Shown: positions 41,903 through 51,969, numbered from the stretch's first letter. The stretch is DNA of 64,000 nucleotides from Bathynomus jamesi (GCA_023014485.1 JAJOZX010002707.1:372501-436500), one strand, 5' to 3'. Notes: generated from the sequence alone by a model not told the origin. Numbers and translations are program-made.

Positions 41903-44184
41903 ATGCTCAAATGGAGATTAACAGTGTTCAAGGTATCATTCACGACGAGATATCAGAATATTTAAATGCCAGATATATCAGTGCCCCAGAAGCGATGTGG
42001 CGTCTGTTAGAATATGAAATGCACAAGAAATCACATGCCATTATACGTTTGCCAGTTCACTTGGAAAGAGAGCAGAATGTATATTTCACAGAAGGAGACG
42101 AAAGACGTGCATTAGAAGCAGCAAGTCGTAAAAATACACGGCTTACAGCTTGGTTTATTTTGAATCGGCAAGACCAGCAGGCCCGAGAATTGCAATATAC
42201 ATCCATACCATATCATTATGTTTTTAATAACAATACTACTTTGTGGAAGCCTCGACAACGCGGTGCTGGAAAAATTATTTCACGCATGTATACTGTTAGT
42301 CCAAAGGACTCACAACGTTACCATCTCAGGATACTTCTGTTACATGTAAAAGGTGCTGTTAGTTTCACAAGTTTGCGCACAGTTAATGGGGTCGTTTATG
42401 CAACTTATAAAGAAGCTGCTAAGCAGAGAAATTTGATTAGCAATGATGATGAATGGATTAGATGTTTGACTGAGGCTTCAATGGACCAAACTCCTCATCG
42501 CATCAGACATTTGTTTGCTTTAATTTGCGCATTGAATAATCCTAATAACCCAGTTCAGCTCTATCAGCAATTTGAAGAAAAAATGCTAGAAGATTATGAC
42601 AACCAAGAATATCCTATTGAAAGAGCAAGAATGGAGTGCCTAAAACATATTGAAAGTGTCTTGGTAATACATGGTTTAAAATGTGCGGCAATAGGACTAC
42701 CTGATCCCGGATTAGTATCTCATAATAATAATTTGACTCAGCAATATGATCTATTACCACATGATCAACTTGAAGCAAGAATCAGTAGCTTGAATATCAG
42801 GCAACAAGAAATATTTGAAAGGATCATCACTGCAGAAAATGATGAGACAGCTGCTCATAGATTCTTCTTCGTGGATGGACCAGCAGGATCTGGAAAGACA
42901 TATCTATACAATACTTTGATGTGTTACTTGAGACGAAAAGGAAAAACGATTCTGTCATATGCAACCACAGGAATCGCTGCAGATCTGTTAGGTGGACGCA
43001 CTGTACATAGTGGATTCAGATTACCTGTTCCAGTCATGGAAACATCAACTTCTTCAATGAGAATTCCTTCCAATGAGTCCAATAGTATACGCCTGGCTTC
43101 TGTGCTCATTATCGACGAAGTGTCTATGCTTTCCTTAAATGCTCTCAGAATTATTGATATGCTACTAAAGGAAATCATGAATAATAACAAACCTTTCGGA
43201 GGCAAACTTCTTCTCCTCGGCGGAGATTTTCGCCAAACAGCCAATGTTATCCCAAGAGGTTCAAACATTGATGTCATAGAGTCATGTATCAAGCATTCGC
43301 CACTTTGGAATTATGTTCAAACATTCACCCTTAGTGATAACATGAGAGCAGCAGGACAAAATGAATTTTCTACATGGCTTCTTAAAATTGGTGATGGAAC
43401 TCTAATAAGTGATGTTAGCATGGGATCAAGTACTGTTGAAATTCCAAGAGATATTCTCATTAAAAATCATTTACCTGAAGTTATATATGGAGACTCGATT
43501 GAAGTTAGTAGTGCTGAAGCAATAGCTGAACTAGCTACCAAAATAATTCTTACATGTAAAAACAAAGATGCAATGAGTCTTAACAACGAATTATTGGACC
43601 GTATAGTAGGTGATGTTGTAACATATAAAAGTGCAGACTCACATGTGGCTGATGATGATGAATCGGCATTAAACTTCCCTGTAGAGTTCCTAAATCAACA
43701 AATTGTATCAGGATTGCCTCCTCATGAGTTAAAGTTAAAGAAAGGTTCCATAATTATGCTATTGAGAAACCTTAATCCAAGGAATGGACTTTTAAATGGC
43801 ACCCGTCTGGTTGTACTGTCACTAAATGAACATTACATTCATGCTCGAATATTAACCGGGAGCCATGCTAACACTGAAGTGCTCATACCAAGACTAGATC
43901 TCATGCCAAGTGATACAACATTGCCTTTTGTAATGAAACGGAGACAGTTTCCAGTTATACCTGCATTAGCAATGACAATAAATAAATCTCAGGGCCAATC
44001 ATTCGATAAGGTTGGATTGTTTCTACCCAGACCAGTATTTAGCCACGGGCAACTCTATGTGGCTCTTAGTAGAGCTCGGAACAGAAACAATCTTAAAGTT
44101 GAAATTACAGAAACTGAAGAACAAGGAGAACTTATTGCATCAAGGATTTTTACAAAGAATGTAGTTTTAAAAGATCTTTTGTAA
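41839..44184 (+). CDS. Helitron Rep C-terminus plus Pif1-like helicase frame
   Basis: Real homology begins at YKYIYKGYD, directly continuing the Rep frame after the one-base frameshift. It runs through a central region (PEAMWRLLEYEMHKKSHAI, FEEKMLEDYDNQEYPIERAR) into a superfamily 1B helicase. Walker A is GPAGSGKTYLYNTL, Walker B is VLIIDEVSML, and a further motif is LLGGDFRQTANVIPRG. The C-terminal motifs MTINKSQGQSFDKVGL and HGQLYVALSRARNRNN complete the fold. The frame stays open to 44184, about 200 bp before the 3' hairpin. The helicase would unwind DNA during rolling-circle transposition. No stop occurs inside. Confidence 0.9.
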   Translation: MFIREISEIYYKYIYKGYDCVNAQMEINSVQGIIHDEISEYLNARYISAPEAMWRLLEYEMHKKSHAIIRLPVHLEREQNVYFTEGDERRALEAASRKNTRLTAWFILNRQDQQARELQYTSIPYHYVFNNNTTLWKPRQRGAGKIISRMYTVSPKDSQRYHLRILLLHVKGAVSFTSLRTVNGVVYATYKEAAKQRNLISNDDEWIRCLTEASMDQTPHRIRHLFALICALNNPNNPVQLYQQFEEKMLEDYDNQEYPIERARMECLKHIESVLVIHGLKCAAIGLPDPGLVSHNNNLTQQYDLLPHDQLEARISSLNIRQQEIFERIITAENDETAAHRFFFVDGPAGSGKTYLYNTLMCYLRRKGKTILSYATTGIAADLLGGRTVHSGFRLPVPVMETSTSSMRIPSNESNSIRLASVLIIDEVSMLSLNALRIIDMLLKEIMNNNKPFGGKLLLLGGDFRQTANVIPRGSNIDVIESCIKHSPLWNYVQTFTLSDNMRAAGQNEFSTWLLKIGDGTLISDVSMGSSTVEIPRDILIKNHLPEVIYGDSIEVSSAEAIAELATKIILTCKNKDAMSLNNELLDRIVGDVVTYKSADSHVADDDESALNFPVEFLNQQIVSGLPPHELKLKKGSIIMLLRNLNPRNGLLNGTRLVVLSLNEHYIHARILTGSHANTEVLIPRLDLMPSDTTLPFVMKRRQFPVIPALAMTINKSQGQSFDKVGLFLPRPVFSHGQLYVALSRARNRNNLKVEITETEEQGELIASRIFTKNVVLKDLL

Positions 44185-44350
44185 TAATAATAAATATATT
44201 TTATAATGATCCTATCCTTTTTTATACTAACAGTGTTCAAGGTATCATTCCTGACTTAATAAGCTTGCTCTTCTCCTACGTTGTCGTTCTCTTGCCAATC
44301 GTCTTCTTATTTCTGCAGCAGTCTCCATTTTCGTGGTTCATATATATTTT

Positions 44351-44381
44351 GCCGTCATTCTTGACGGCACGGGTACACTAG
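44351..44381 (+). other. Helitron 3' terminal hairpin and CTAG end
   Basis: A 7-bp stem with a 4-base loop (GCCGTCA TTCT TGACGGC) lies 9 bp before the final CTAG. This hairpin acts as the transposition terminator in Helitrons. Confidence 0.9.
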
Positions 44382-44416
<35 letters not shown>

Positions 44417-44553
44417 TATATATGAGAGAGAGATAAACAGATAAGCAACATGATCGAGTGTTGCAATAATGGGGTCCTGCCCTTACGAATCGTGGAAGGA
44501 CGTGCTGAGTCTCGACCCCGCCTCCACCTTAGGCATACTTTTTAAACGGGGAA

Positions 44554-44618
<65 letters not shown>

Positions 44619-44638
44619 GGTGTGTGTGTGTCTTTGTG

Positions 44639-44713
<75 letters not shown>

Positions 44714-44870
44714 TAAACAGATAAGCAACATGATCGAGTGTTGCAATAACGGGGTCCTGCCCCTACAAATCGTGGAAGGACGTGCCGGGTCTCGACCCCC
44801 GCCTCCACCTTAGGCATACTTTTAAACGGGGAAGTGTGTGTGTATGTAATTATATAATATATATATATAT
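44382..44870. repeat. (AT)n tracts alternating with a repeated tRNA-like module
   Basis: Long AT/TA tracts (44382-44424, 44562-44617, 44640-44702) flank copies of a module containing gataaacagataagcaacat and aaacggggaagtg. Two complete modules lie at about 44421-44556 and 44701-44837. Confidence 0.85.
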
Positions 44871-45130
44871 ATGAGAGAGAGAGAGATAAACAGATAAACA
44901 ACATGATCGAGTGTTGCAATAACGGGGTCCTACCCCTACGAATTGTGGAAGGCCGCGCCGGGGCTCGAACCCAATTTTTTTTCTGGTTTCTTATTTCTGA
45001 TCATTAGGCCTCCCTGTGTAGCAACCGTGGAAGGCCGCGCCGGGTCTCGAACCCAATTTTTTTTTCTGATCATTAGGCCTCCCTGGGTAGCAACCGTGGA
45101 AGGCCGCACCGGGTCTCGACCCCACCTTAG
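44871..45130 (-). mobile_element. tRNA-derived SINE-like modules, tandem
   Basis: On the minus strand GGTTCGAGCCCC and GGTTCGAGACCC (plus-strand 44961-44972 and 45044-45056) match a pol III B box. The unit ccgtggaaggccgc...ctcgaaccc...cattaggcctccct recurs two to three times. The modules at 44421 and 44701 have the same B-box region in a more diverged form. A box and true termini are not resolved. Confidence 0.55.
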
Positions 45131-45183
45131 AGTTTAACGCGCATAAACAGTATAGATGGGTGTGTACGTGCCGTGTACACTGT

Positions 45184-45283
45184 GCCAACTGGCTGATGAT
45201 GCCCGGAGGCACTGGCTGATTAAGCCAACTGGCTGATGATGCTCGGAGGCACTGGCTGATGATGCCAACTGGCTGATTAGGGG
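45184..45283. repeat. 40-bp tandem repeat, 2.5 units
   Basis: gccaactggctgatgatgc recurs at 45184, 45224 and 45264 (last copy partial), with an embedded ggcactggctgat. Confidence 0.9.
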
Positions 45284-45600
45284 TCTTGTAAGACAACGGC
45301 CGCTCGGCTGAAGTCTTAATATGCACCTTGCTCCTGCCGGGCAAACAGCTATCCTCTCTTCCTTTCTCTCTCTTAGGTTAGGTCTCCCCCTTTTGGGGGG
45401 TTCATTGCAGCTTGGGGGATAACTCCGCCTCCAAGTTGCATAACCCTTCTTGCAACCCCCTGTTTAGGGTGCCTTGCAACAAAGGGGGTTGGCACTGTGG
45501 GTGCCTTGCAACAAGGGGTTGGGTGGCACTCTTGCAACATTAGGCAACATTTGTAATTGTATTGCACTCGTCCATTTTGCGGTCATACTACTATTGGGTA
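45284..45600. other. repeat-derived non-coding stretch
   Basis: It includes gtgccttgcaacaa twice and the inverse of the 27004-27115 segment. No gene was recognised. Confidence 0.5.
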
Positions 45601-45630
45601 TTTCCAAATTTTCAGTAGCAAAAATATTGA

Positions 45631-46355
45631 AATCACAGGGGTACCACGATTACAAACCCATTTACTCTCACCTCATATACGACGATGATTGTGATAGACG
45701 GCTTCAGTTTTCTGAAACAATAAGACAAAAGTTCAACAGTGATCCAGATTTCCTTGGAAAGATCAAATTTTCAAATGAATGTGTCTTCGTTTAACGAGTA
45801 AAGAAAAGAAACACAACGTTTACTACTGAGTGAAAAAAAATTCCAAAATATGGTTGGGTAAACCCATTAAAACGGCTACACTGACAGTTTGGGCGTGCAC
45901 TAGTTATTCAGGACACGTTTCCTTCGACAAATCGAGAGATACGATGGATGGAAAACGCTATTGCCAAGTATTGAGAGACAAAGTTTTGCCAGTTTACTAA
46001 TGGCGTTGGCAGGAATTGGCTTTATCAACATGATGGGGCGCCGCCACATTACTTCGCAGCTGCTTGTGAAATTCTGGATACAAACCTTGAAGGAAGATGG
46101 ATTGGGAGGCGAGGTTCCATCGCGTGGCCTGCCAGATCACCTGATTTAACCCCATGTGATTTCTGGCTTTGGGCTTATTTGCGCGACAAACTCTACATTC
46201 CTGGTTTCATCTATTTGAATGTGAATGCCCTTAGCCGCAGAATAGATGAAGAACTGAAAAGGATCCCACTCGATATGTTCAGAAGAACAATGAAGAGTTT
46301 CACCGAGAGAAACCACAAATATATCATAATGAATAGAGAACTTTTTGAAGATTAA
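45631..46355 (+). pseudogene. DD41D mariner transposase, catalytic part
   Basis: The reading starts ILKSQGYHDYKPIYSHLIYD and continues with CDRRLQFSETIRQKFNSDP. The first catalytic block reads KIKFSNECVFV, with Asn in place of the first Asp. After stops and frameshifts the second block HDGAPPHYFAAACEI and the last block ARSPDLTPCDFWLWAYLRDK are intact. I count 41 residues between these two Asp, hence DD41D. The gene ends at a stop at 46353-46355. The helix-turn-helix part is missing. It cannot be active because of the N substitution and the frame breaks. Confidence 0.8.
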
Positions 46356-46372
46356 ATTGTCATTGGAGAATA

Positions 46373-46611
46373 TGAGGGGCTCCGCGCCAGATGTTCGTAA
46401 GCGCCACCCCGGGCTAAAACTCGTTTTTTGTACCAGCGTGAGGCTCAATTCCCATACTATCCAATGTTGAGATAATTCGAAAGCTACAAATTTCATATAA
46501 ACATCTTTACGCTATCTTCAATGGTTCAAGAGATAATCTAATATTCATTCTCCAACTTTAACTGCGTTTTTTATTTTTGGCACTTACGAACATCTGGCGC
46601 GGAGCGCCTCA
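46373..46611. mobile_element. 239-bp MITE with TA duplication
   Basis: TIRs of about 34 bp read TGAGGGGCTCCGCGCCAGAT and its inverse with two mismatches, and both end in a CACTTACGAAC/GTTCGTAAGCG block. TA flanks each end. It lies just after the mariner stop codon, probably inserted in that element's 3' region. Confidence 0.9.
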
Positions 46612-46613
46612 TA

Positions 46614-46794
46614 TAAATGAATTAAAAATTCTTACTCATTTTTACTTGTACTGTTAAGAATGACAATTAATTCAAAGCCTTCTCGAATGGAGGACTGGCT
46701 ATTATTAATTTTTTGAGAAAATGTATTTTTTTCACTTTAAAATGCTCAAATTATGAGGCTGAGTATAATTATTTATATCTAATAGAGTAATGTA
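46614..46794. other. short non-coding stretch
   Basis: Nothing was recognised. Confidence 0.4.
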
Positions 46795-46985
46795 AGGCGA
46801 ACGTCCGTAGCTTATTCGGTAACGCCGTTTCTCAAAAAGCAAAGTGACGGTACTGAAATCGGGGTTTGAATCCCGATGATATTGGCAATAATAACAATAA
46901 TACAGGGGTAAGAGCAATGAACCGAGTTAGTTGGCCTGAGGCTGTGCCATTTTCTGGCCCTCCTGACTCATTAATATTATTATTA
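46795..46985 (+). mobile_element. tRNA-derived SINE
   Basis: TAGCTTATTCGG (A box) and GGGTTTGAATCCC (B box) are followed by an aataataacaataat linker, the core GAGTTAGTTGGCCTGAG and a tail of ATT units. It matches the minus-strand SINE at 24424-24590 in order and core sequence. Confidence 0.75.
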
Positions 46986-47161
46986 TAATAAGGTAAGGTA
47001 AGGTTTTGAGTTTGTTGAGTATTTTGAAATCATTATTATTGATGTTATATGGAGAATTTTCTCGACTAAATAACTGGTAATGTTGCACAACATTGGATTA
47101 CTTAAATTTAAGTTTAGATTACTCGTAGTAAGCAGACCTAGTGTATCAGAACGACAGAATA

Positions 47162-47396
47162 GAGAGTGGTCCAAAGGTCTTGCCTCATGGGGGTATTGCT
47201 AGAATATATTCTGTTTGAAAAGCTCCTTCAATTAAACATTGTCAATTATCCACTAAATGAGGCGGGGCTTTTGAGGGTGGTCTAGAAGTCTGCCTCATTT
47301 TAGTGGATAATGAACAATGTTTAACTAAAGATTTTCAAACATAGAATATACTCTAGCAATAAACCCCCCATGAGGGAGGACATTCGGACCACCCTG
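47162..47396. mobile_element. palindromic MITE derived from the 2111-3348 mariner family
   Basis: The two halves are inverted copies of about 110 bp, each carrying CTGCCTCATTTTAGTGGATA-type and CCTCATGGGGG-type ends found at the mariner termini at 2111 and 3348. TA flanks the whole element. It is a foldback made of two copies of the family's ends. Confidence 0.85.
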
Positions 47397-47398
47397 TA

Positions 47399-47999
47399 TA
47401 TCCTCTGCATGTGCCCATGAACTCGAATTTTGACGTGGCGTGTACTTTTATCAGATTCGAATGAACTGCATTCATTACATATTTGGACAATAAATTAGTG
47501 ATTTGCTGACAGAGTTTGAAAGTTTTTCTTTAACACCGTTTGTTTCCGTTTTCTCAATGTATCAGTTGCTCGGAGACAAATGTATGGCCTGCGGTATGGC
47601 CTGCGGTAAGGATACATCTAAATTCAGTGTTAGCTTATTATTGTTATCAAAAGTTATTATAAAAAAATTTTGAAAATTTTCTAAATTTTTGTGTAAATCT
47701 GTTTTCCAGAAAAATCCTTTATATAAATTCCAGCCACGCTGAACAAATTTTATAAGCTCTGTTCAGTAAGGTTAAAATAATGTTAAAGTAAGATTAATTT
47801 TTTTTTCTTAATTGGTGAGAAACGGTTAAATTTCCTTCTTAATAGGTCGGTCACTATACTCTATTGCTCCCCACATTAGGTCAGGTTGGGTTAGGTTACT
47901 ATAGTCTATATTCATTGTAACAGTGGGATAACAAATGATGCATGAGAGTTGGTTAGGTGAGGTTACTCTATATTCAGGTGAGGTTACTCTATATTCAGG
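47399..47999. other. non-coding stretch
   Basis: A short direct repeat gaggttactctatattcagg occurs twice near 47960-48000. Nothing else was recognised. Confidence 0.4.
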
Positions 48000-48417
48000 T
48001 CAGAGGTCAGGTGCTTCATAGCCGTCATACGCGAATCATGGAGTGATTGAGAAGGACGCTGTGAAGCTAGTAGAGAAGTAAAGGGTAGGATCATCGGCAT
48101 TAGAGTGTATAGGACAGGAAGTATGACTTAACAGATCATTGATAAATAAAGGGAAAAGAGTGTGCGACAGAACAGAGCCCTGTGGAACACTACTATTAAT
48201 AGCTTTAGCAGAAGAACCGTGGCCATCTACAACCGCAACTATAGATCGTCCAAAAGGAAATTAGAGATGAAGGCACAGATAGAAGGATAGAAACCCAAGG
48301 AGGGCAGTTTGGAAATTAAAGATTTGTGTCAAACTCTATCAAAAGCTTTTGATGTCTAGCGCAATAGGAAAGGTTTCACCAAAATCCCGAAAGGTGGATG
48401 ACCAAGAGTCAGAGATA
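48000..48417 (-). mobile_element. LINE fragment (RT palm region), third copy of the multi-copy LINE
   Basis: It aligns with 9690-10060 in the same orientation, sharing gatcattgataaataaaggg and gaaattagagatgaaggcac. It corresponds to the RT around G-V-P-Q-G-S. Short indels break the frame. It ends at the mariner inserted at 48420. Confidence 0.75.
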
Positions 48418-48419
48418 TA

Positions 48420-49328
48420 CAGGGCGTCCCAAAAACATGTATACACACTTTTTAACAGCTGATAGCTCAATTGATGTTTCTTTCTTTCCAAGTTAAACCC
48501 ATTAGAATTAATAATGGCAGTCAGACTAAGCTTTGAACAAAGGAAATTCATTCTAAAATGCTACTGGAAGTGTGAAAACGCAGTTGAAGTGCAAAGACAG
48601 TTTAGGAGGGAGTTTCAAACAGATCCACCAACGCGACTTACCATCACTCGAATTAGAGATAAGTTTGAAGCCGATGGAACTGTTCAGAATGTCCACAAGA
48701 AGCGTTCCGGAAGACCACGGACATCGACAAGCCCCACAAAGCAAGAAAGAGTACTGGAAACGTATCACCAAAGTCCAAGAAAATCTGTGCGGCAAGCGAG
48801 TCGTGAGGTAGGAATTTCAGAATCGTCTGTCCAACGCATTTTGAAGCGCTGTCAATGGAAAAGTTACATTCCAAGATTAGTCCATGCTATTAATGAAGAT
48901 GATCCGGACCGAAGAGTGGAGTATTGCGAGTGGTACTTGGCACGATGTGGATGTGGATTGGACGAAGGGGTTTCGTAGAATACCCTCCGCGTTCACCAGA
49001 CCTCACACCACTAGACTTTTTTTTAATGGGGATACTTAAAAGACAAAGTCTACGCTATAAAACCTGCAACAGTCGCTGAATTGAGAGCAGCCATTGAACG
49101 AGAATGCACACAAATACCAAACAAAATGTTTCGTGATGTTTGCGATTCCATTGCTTCGCGTTATCAGCAGTGCCTGGACCAGAACGGACGTCAGTTTGAA
49201 AACAGGCGTTGACAAAACAATTAAATAATGTCTGTAGATTCTATTACATTTTGAAAATGAAATGTATTTTAATAAACACTGCCTTTATAATTATTTAAAG
49301 TGTGTATACATTTTTTTGGGACGCCCTG
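48420..49328 (+). mobile_element. 909-bp internally deleted DD41D mariner
   Basis: TIRs read CAGGGCGTCCCAAAAA with a further ATGTATACACACTTT in both, and TA flanks each end (48418-48419 and 49329-49330). The transposase lacks its catalytic middle. Confidence 0.92.
48514..49212 (+). pseudogene. DUF4817-type mariner transposase, catalytic core deleted
   Basis: The ATG at 48514 opens [20 protein letters not shown], a helix-turn-helix domain continued by [19 protein letters not shown], the GRPRTSTS hinge and a second helix-turn-helix ([20 protein letters not shown]). After [13 protein letters not shown] the sequence jumps to TPLDFF-like and LKDKVYAIKPATVAELRAAI, so the first two catalytic aspartates are missing. 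The C-terminus (CLDQNGRQFENRR) and stop at 49210-49212 are kept. The well-preserved ends and N-terminus suggest a mobilisable non-autonomous copy. Confidence 0.85.
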
Positions 49329-49359
49329 TATATGTATATATGCGTGTGTATTTCCACAG

Positions 49360-49671
49360 GAAATGTGGAATGTTTATCAACGCTGCTTGAATGACGAAGA
49401 CAGGACTAACAATCACGCAGAAGCTGCGCACCGAAGACTGCAAAATGAACTTGGAATGCAACATCCTACGATTTGGAAATTTATTGATGGTTTGAAAAAA
49501 GTTCAACGAAGAAGAGATCTATATTACGAGCAGCTGATTGCAGGGCAAAATCCTCCAGTCAAGTTAAAAAAATTCAGAGAAGCAGATGCAAGGATAAAAT
49601 CAATTGTCAGTAAATTTGACAGTCGAAATTTTGTTGAATACCTTAGGGAAATTGCCCATAACTTTTCATAG
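49360..49671 (+). pseudogene. MULE-type transposase, C-terminal exon
   Basis: The segment begins right after a tttccacag acceptor and reads EMWNVYQRCLNDEDRTNNHA, then HPTIWKFIDGLKKVQ, QLIAGQNPPVKLKKF and NFVEYLREIAHNF before a stop. This R-T-N-N-x-x-E ... H-P-x-I-W-K-F-I pattern is typical of animal Mutator-like (MULE) transposase proteins. Upstream exons are absent; a mariner lies immediately upstream. The 85-bp minisatellite downstream could be part of the element's end. Confidence 0.7.
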
Positions 49672-49793
49672 ATATTTGCATTTTTATCCTTATTTTATTT
49701 TTTTTACTCCAATAAAGTACTTTCATAAAGCAATTTTAACACACTTGTTTTATTACACACAATTTTCATAAAAAAAAAATAATTTTTCTATAT

Positions 49794-50080
49794 CACGGCG
49801 AGTTGGCCGCGGCGAGTTGTCTTATTCCCTATATCTGCGGCCAGTTGGCTACGGCGAGTTGGCCGTGGTGAGTTGGGCTGCGGCTAGTTGGCCGCGGCGA
49901 GTTGTCTTATTCCCTATATCTGCGGCCAGTTGGCTACGGCGAGTTGGCCGTGGTGAGTTGGGCTGCGGCTAGTTGGCCGCGGCGAGTTGTCTTATTCCCT
50001 ATATCTGCGGCCAGTTGGCTACGGCGAGTTGGCCGTGGTGAGTTGGGCTGCGGCTAGTTGGCCGCGGCCAGTTGTCCTAG
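49794..50080. repeat. 85-bp minisatellite, about three units, GC-rich
   Basis: gtcttattccctatatctgc recurs at 49819, 49904 and 49989. Within each unit the 12-13 bp word cggcgagttggc recurs with variants, so there is a second, shorter periodicity. It is unusually GC-rich for the region. Confidence 0.95.
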
Positions 50081-50107
50081 ACCCGTGTAGATATCCTTAA
50101 TTCGATA

Positions 50108-50734
50108 ATGGCTGAATTAAGTTCACCGTGGCCATATTTGGAATGGGGAAATGGAATGGTACCTGGGCAACGCATCACAAGCAATGGACCTCCTTCGCTC
50201 CTTCCCTTCCGTAATGAAATTATATGTACAGCTGAACACACCCTTACCAGCCTCAGCAGCATGTGAACGCTTGTTCAGCTGTGCTGATTTAATTTTTAGT
50301 CCAAAGTGTGCGACGGTGGGAAACAAAAATTTTGAAAACCAGGTGTGTTGTGGTGTGGGTTATGGTGGTACTATGTAGACTGGATTTTCAAAGAGTGTTG
50401 AATTTTGTTACTTAAGTTAGATTGTAAGATAATGTTAGATTAAGTTAGATAGTAAATAAATGGTAATGTGATTTGCCAACTCGAGTCTTTTTTCTTATTA
50501 CCCAGTAAATGTGCATAATCAGTTCAATATTGGGGTTGGATTTCATCACTAAGTATAAATTTTATTTGAGGAGAGTTGCTCTTTACTGTACTTGAGTACT
50601 TCTGAAGTCCGTTTCTTTTTACTTTTACTTAAGTAGTCTCCAATAAGGGTACGGTTGATTTTTACTTGAGTGACTTTTCCCCCAGTAACATTACTTTTAC
50701 TTAAGTAGGATTTTTCAGTACTTTGTCTAGCACT
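50108..50734 (+). mobile_element. internally deleted hAT: N-terminal codons fused to C-terminal dimerisation region and right terminus
   Basis: The ATG at 50108 gives MAELSSPWPYLEW, resembling a hAT N-terminus, then the sequence passes in another frame to the dimerisation region LNTPLPASAACERLFSCADL (50230-50290). The right end (50716-50734), reverse-complemented, reads CAGTGCTAGACAAAGTACTG, a hAT terminus. Repeated acttaagtag/cttgagtac words precede it. The left end and the partner of the 8-bp site agtttttg are not found. Confidence 0.75.
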
Positions 50735-51103
50735 GAGTTTTTGAGACACCGAAAACCACAAAGTTTTCTCTGCCCAATCAGAGATAGTAGAAAGATCAGA
50801 GGTCCCGTGTGCCATAGCCATCCTACACGAAGCATGGAGTGACAGAGGGACGCTTTGTGAAGTTGGTAGAGAAGTAAAGGATGGAATCATCGGCAGAGGA
50901 GTGGATAGGACATGAAGTGTGACTTAATGGATCATTGATAAATGAAATGAAAAGAGTGTGTGGTGTGAAAGGACAGAAACCTGAGGAACACCACTCCTAA
51001 TAGCTTTAGGAGAAGAACAGTGGCCATCTATAACCGCAGCTATAGATCGGCCAAAAAGGAAATTAGAGATTAAAGCACAGATAGAAGGATAGAAACCGAT
51101 TGA
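50735..51103 (-). mobile_element. LINE fragment, fourth copy, left part
   Basis: It aligns with 9608-9990, sharing tttgagaca/ggcattgaaa context and gaaattagagat. It stops at ACCGA (51099-51103) and continues at 58912/58917, showing that everything between was inserted. Confidence 0.75.
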
Positions 51104-51114
51104 GGTGACGTCTT

Positions 51115-51158
<44 letters not shown>

Positions 51159-51262
51159 AAAAGTCACTGAATGGAAAAGTCACTAAAAGGAAAATAAATG
51201 GCAACACAAAACAAACACTAAGAAGCGGCGTGTTCGTTTTATGGGCTGACCTAAACAGCATG
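51104..51262 (-). mobile_element. left part of a candidate solo LTR split by the BEL element
   Basis: The segment starts TTGAGGTGACG directly after CCGA and contains an (AT)n tract (51118-51154). Its partner piece is 58650-58915, which ends GTTATTACA before a second CCGA. Together they make about 425 bp with TG...CA-like ends on the minus strand (TGTAATAACG ... CACCTCA). Confidence 0.5.
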
Positions 51263-51969
51263 TGTGAAAAATGCTCTGTATGAATTGGTCCGCAATTAAC
51301 ACCCCCCCTTATATCTCCACTCTAACTATAGAGCAGATTAAGTCTAGCCTTGTAGGGGTCAGCCTAGAGATTCCGGAAATGGTCCAGAGCGGGCAGATAA
51401 ATTGAGGTCCACAGTAGGATTCCTCACCAAATTAGGTTAGGGCAATCTACCTTCACCTTTGTTAAGCTATGAGTTGATGTTAGGTCTCAGACCACAATGT
51501 AGGCCTAATTTGTCTGACCCAGCTTAATTTACGGCGTTTACTTCTAACTGGGTTAAAAACACAATTAGTCACTTACTGCTAGTTATTAGAGAGTCCCTTT
51601 TCCCCTTTTGTTTAATTGTTGAGAGCGTACTTGCTGGTGGGGATCTTTTTCCGTTGTTTGTTCTTCTCCCTTCTCTCGTTCCGTCTTGTCGCCCCGTTCC
51701 TCGTTTTCGTTCTCCCTTGTCCTCCTTTTCGCGGGGCTTTATCCACCAGCGTCCTCTTGGTTTTTTTCGGTTGGTTGACCGGTAATGTATATCTATTACC
51801 GAGCACGCTCTTGTCACACAGTATATAAATATTAGTGTGGAGAATAACTCTGGTGAGCAACCAATTGGTTTCATTCACCCAGTTATTGACATAAAAGGAA
51901 TTTAATAATTGTTAGATTAACTACCTACCTACTCAGTGAACCATTTTCGTTACCTCTCAACTACCCACA
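51263..51969 (-). repeat. BEL/Pao 3' LTR
   Basis: Direct copy of 57946-58649 with few substitutions and two or three small length differences. It contains a TATATAAAT-like box in the shared tail near 51820-51830. Confidence 0.92.

Larger units (their letters stand above)
38891..44381 (+). mobile_element. autonomous-type Helitron, nearly intact
   Basis: It begins TCCCCATTATAATAATAGCC after an A. It ends with a hairpin (GCCGTCA TTCT TGACGGC, 44351-44368) followed by ACGGGTACACTAG before a T. The TC start, CTAG end, short 3' hairpin and A/T insertion point are the Helitron hallmarks. The 5.5-kb interior encodes a Rep nuclease and a Pif1-type helicase in two overlapping frames. The same termini are used by the short element at 37806-38595. 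Confidence 0.93.

Noticed and set aside
44469..44919. Several open frames rich in Tyr-Ile
   Set aside because: They are translations of (AT)n tracts.
51569..51878. Basic proteins encoded in the LTRs (also at 58289-58559)
   Set aside because: They lie wholly in the BEL/Pao LTRs, in several frames, with no family similarity; they are non-coding LTR sequence.
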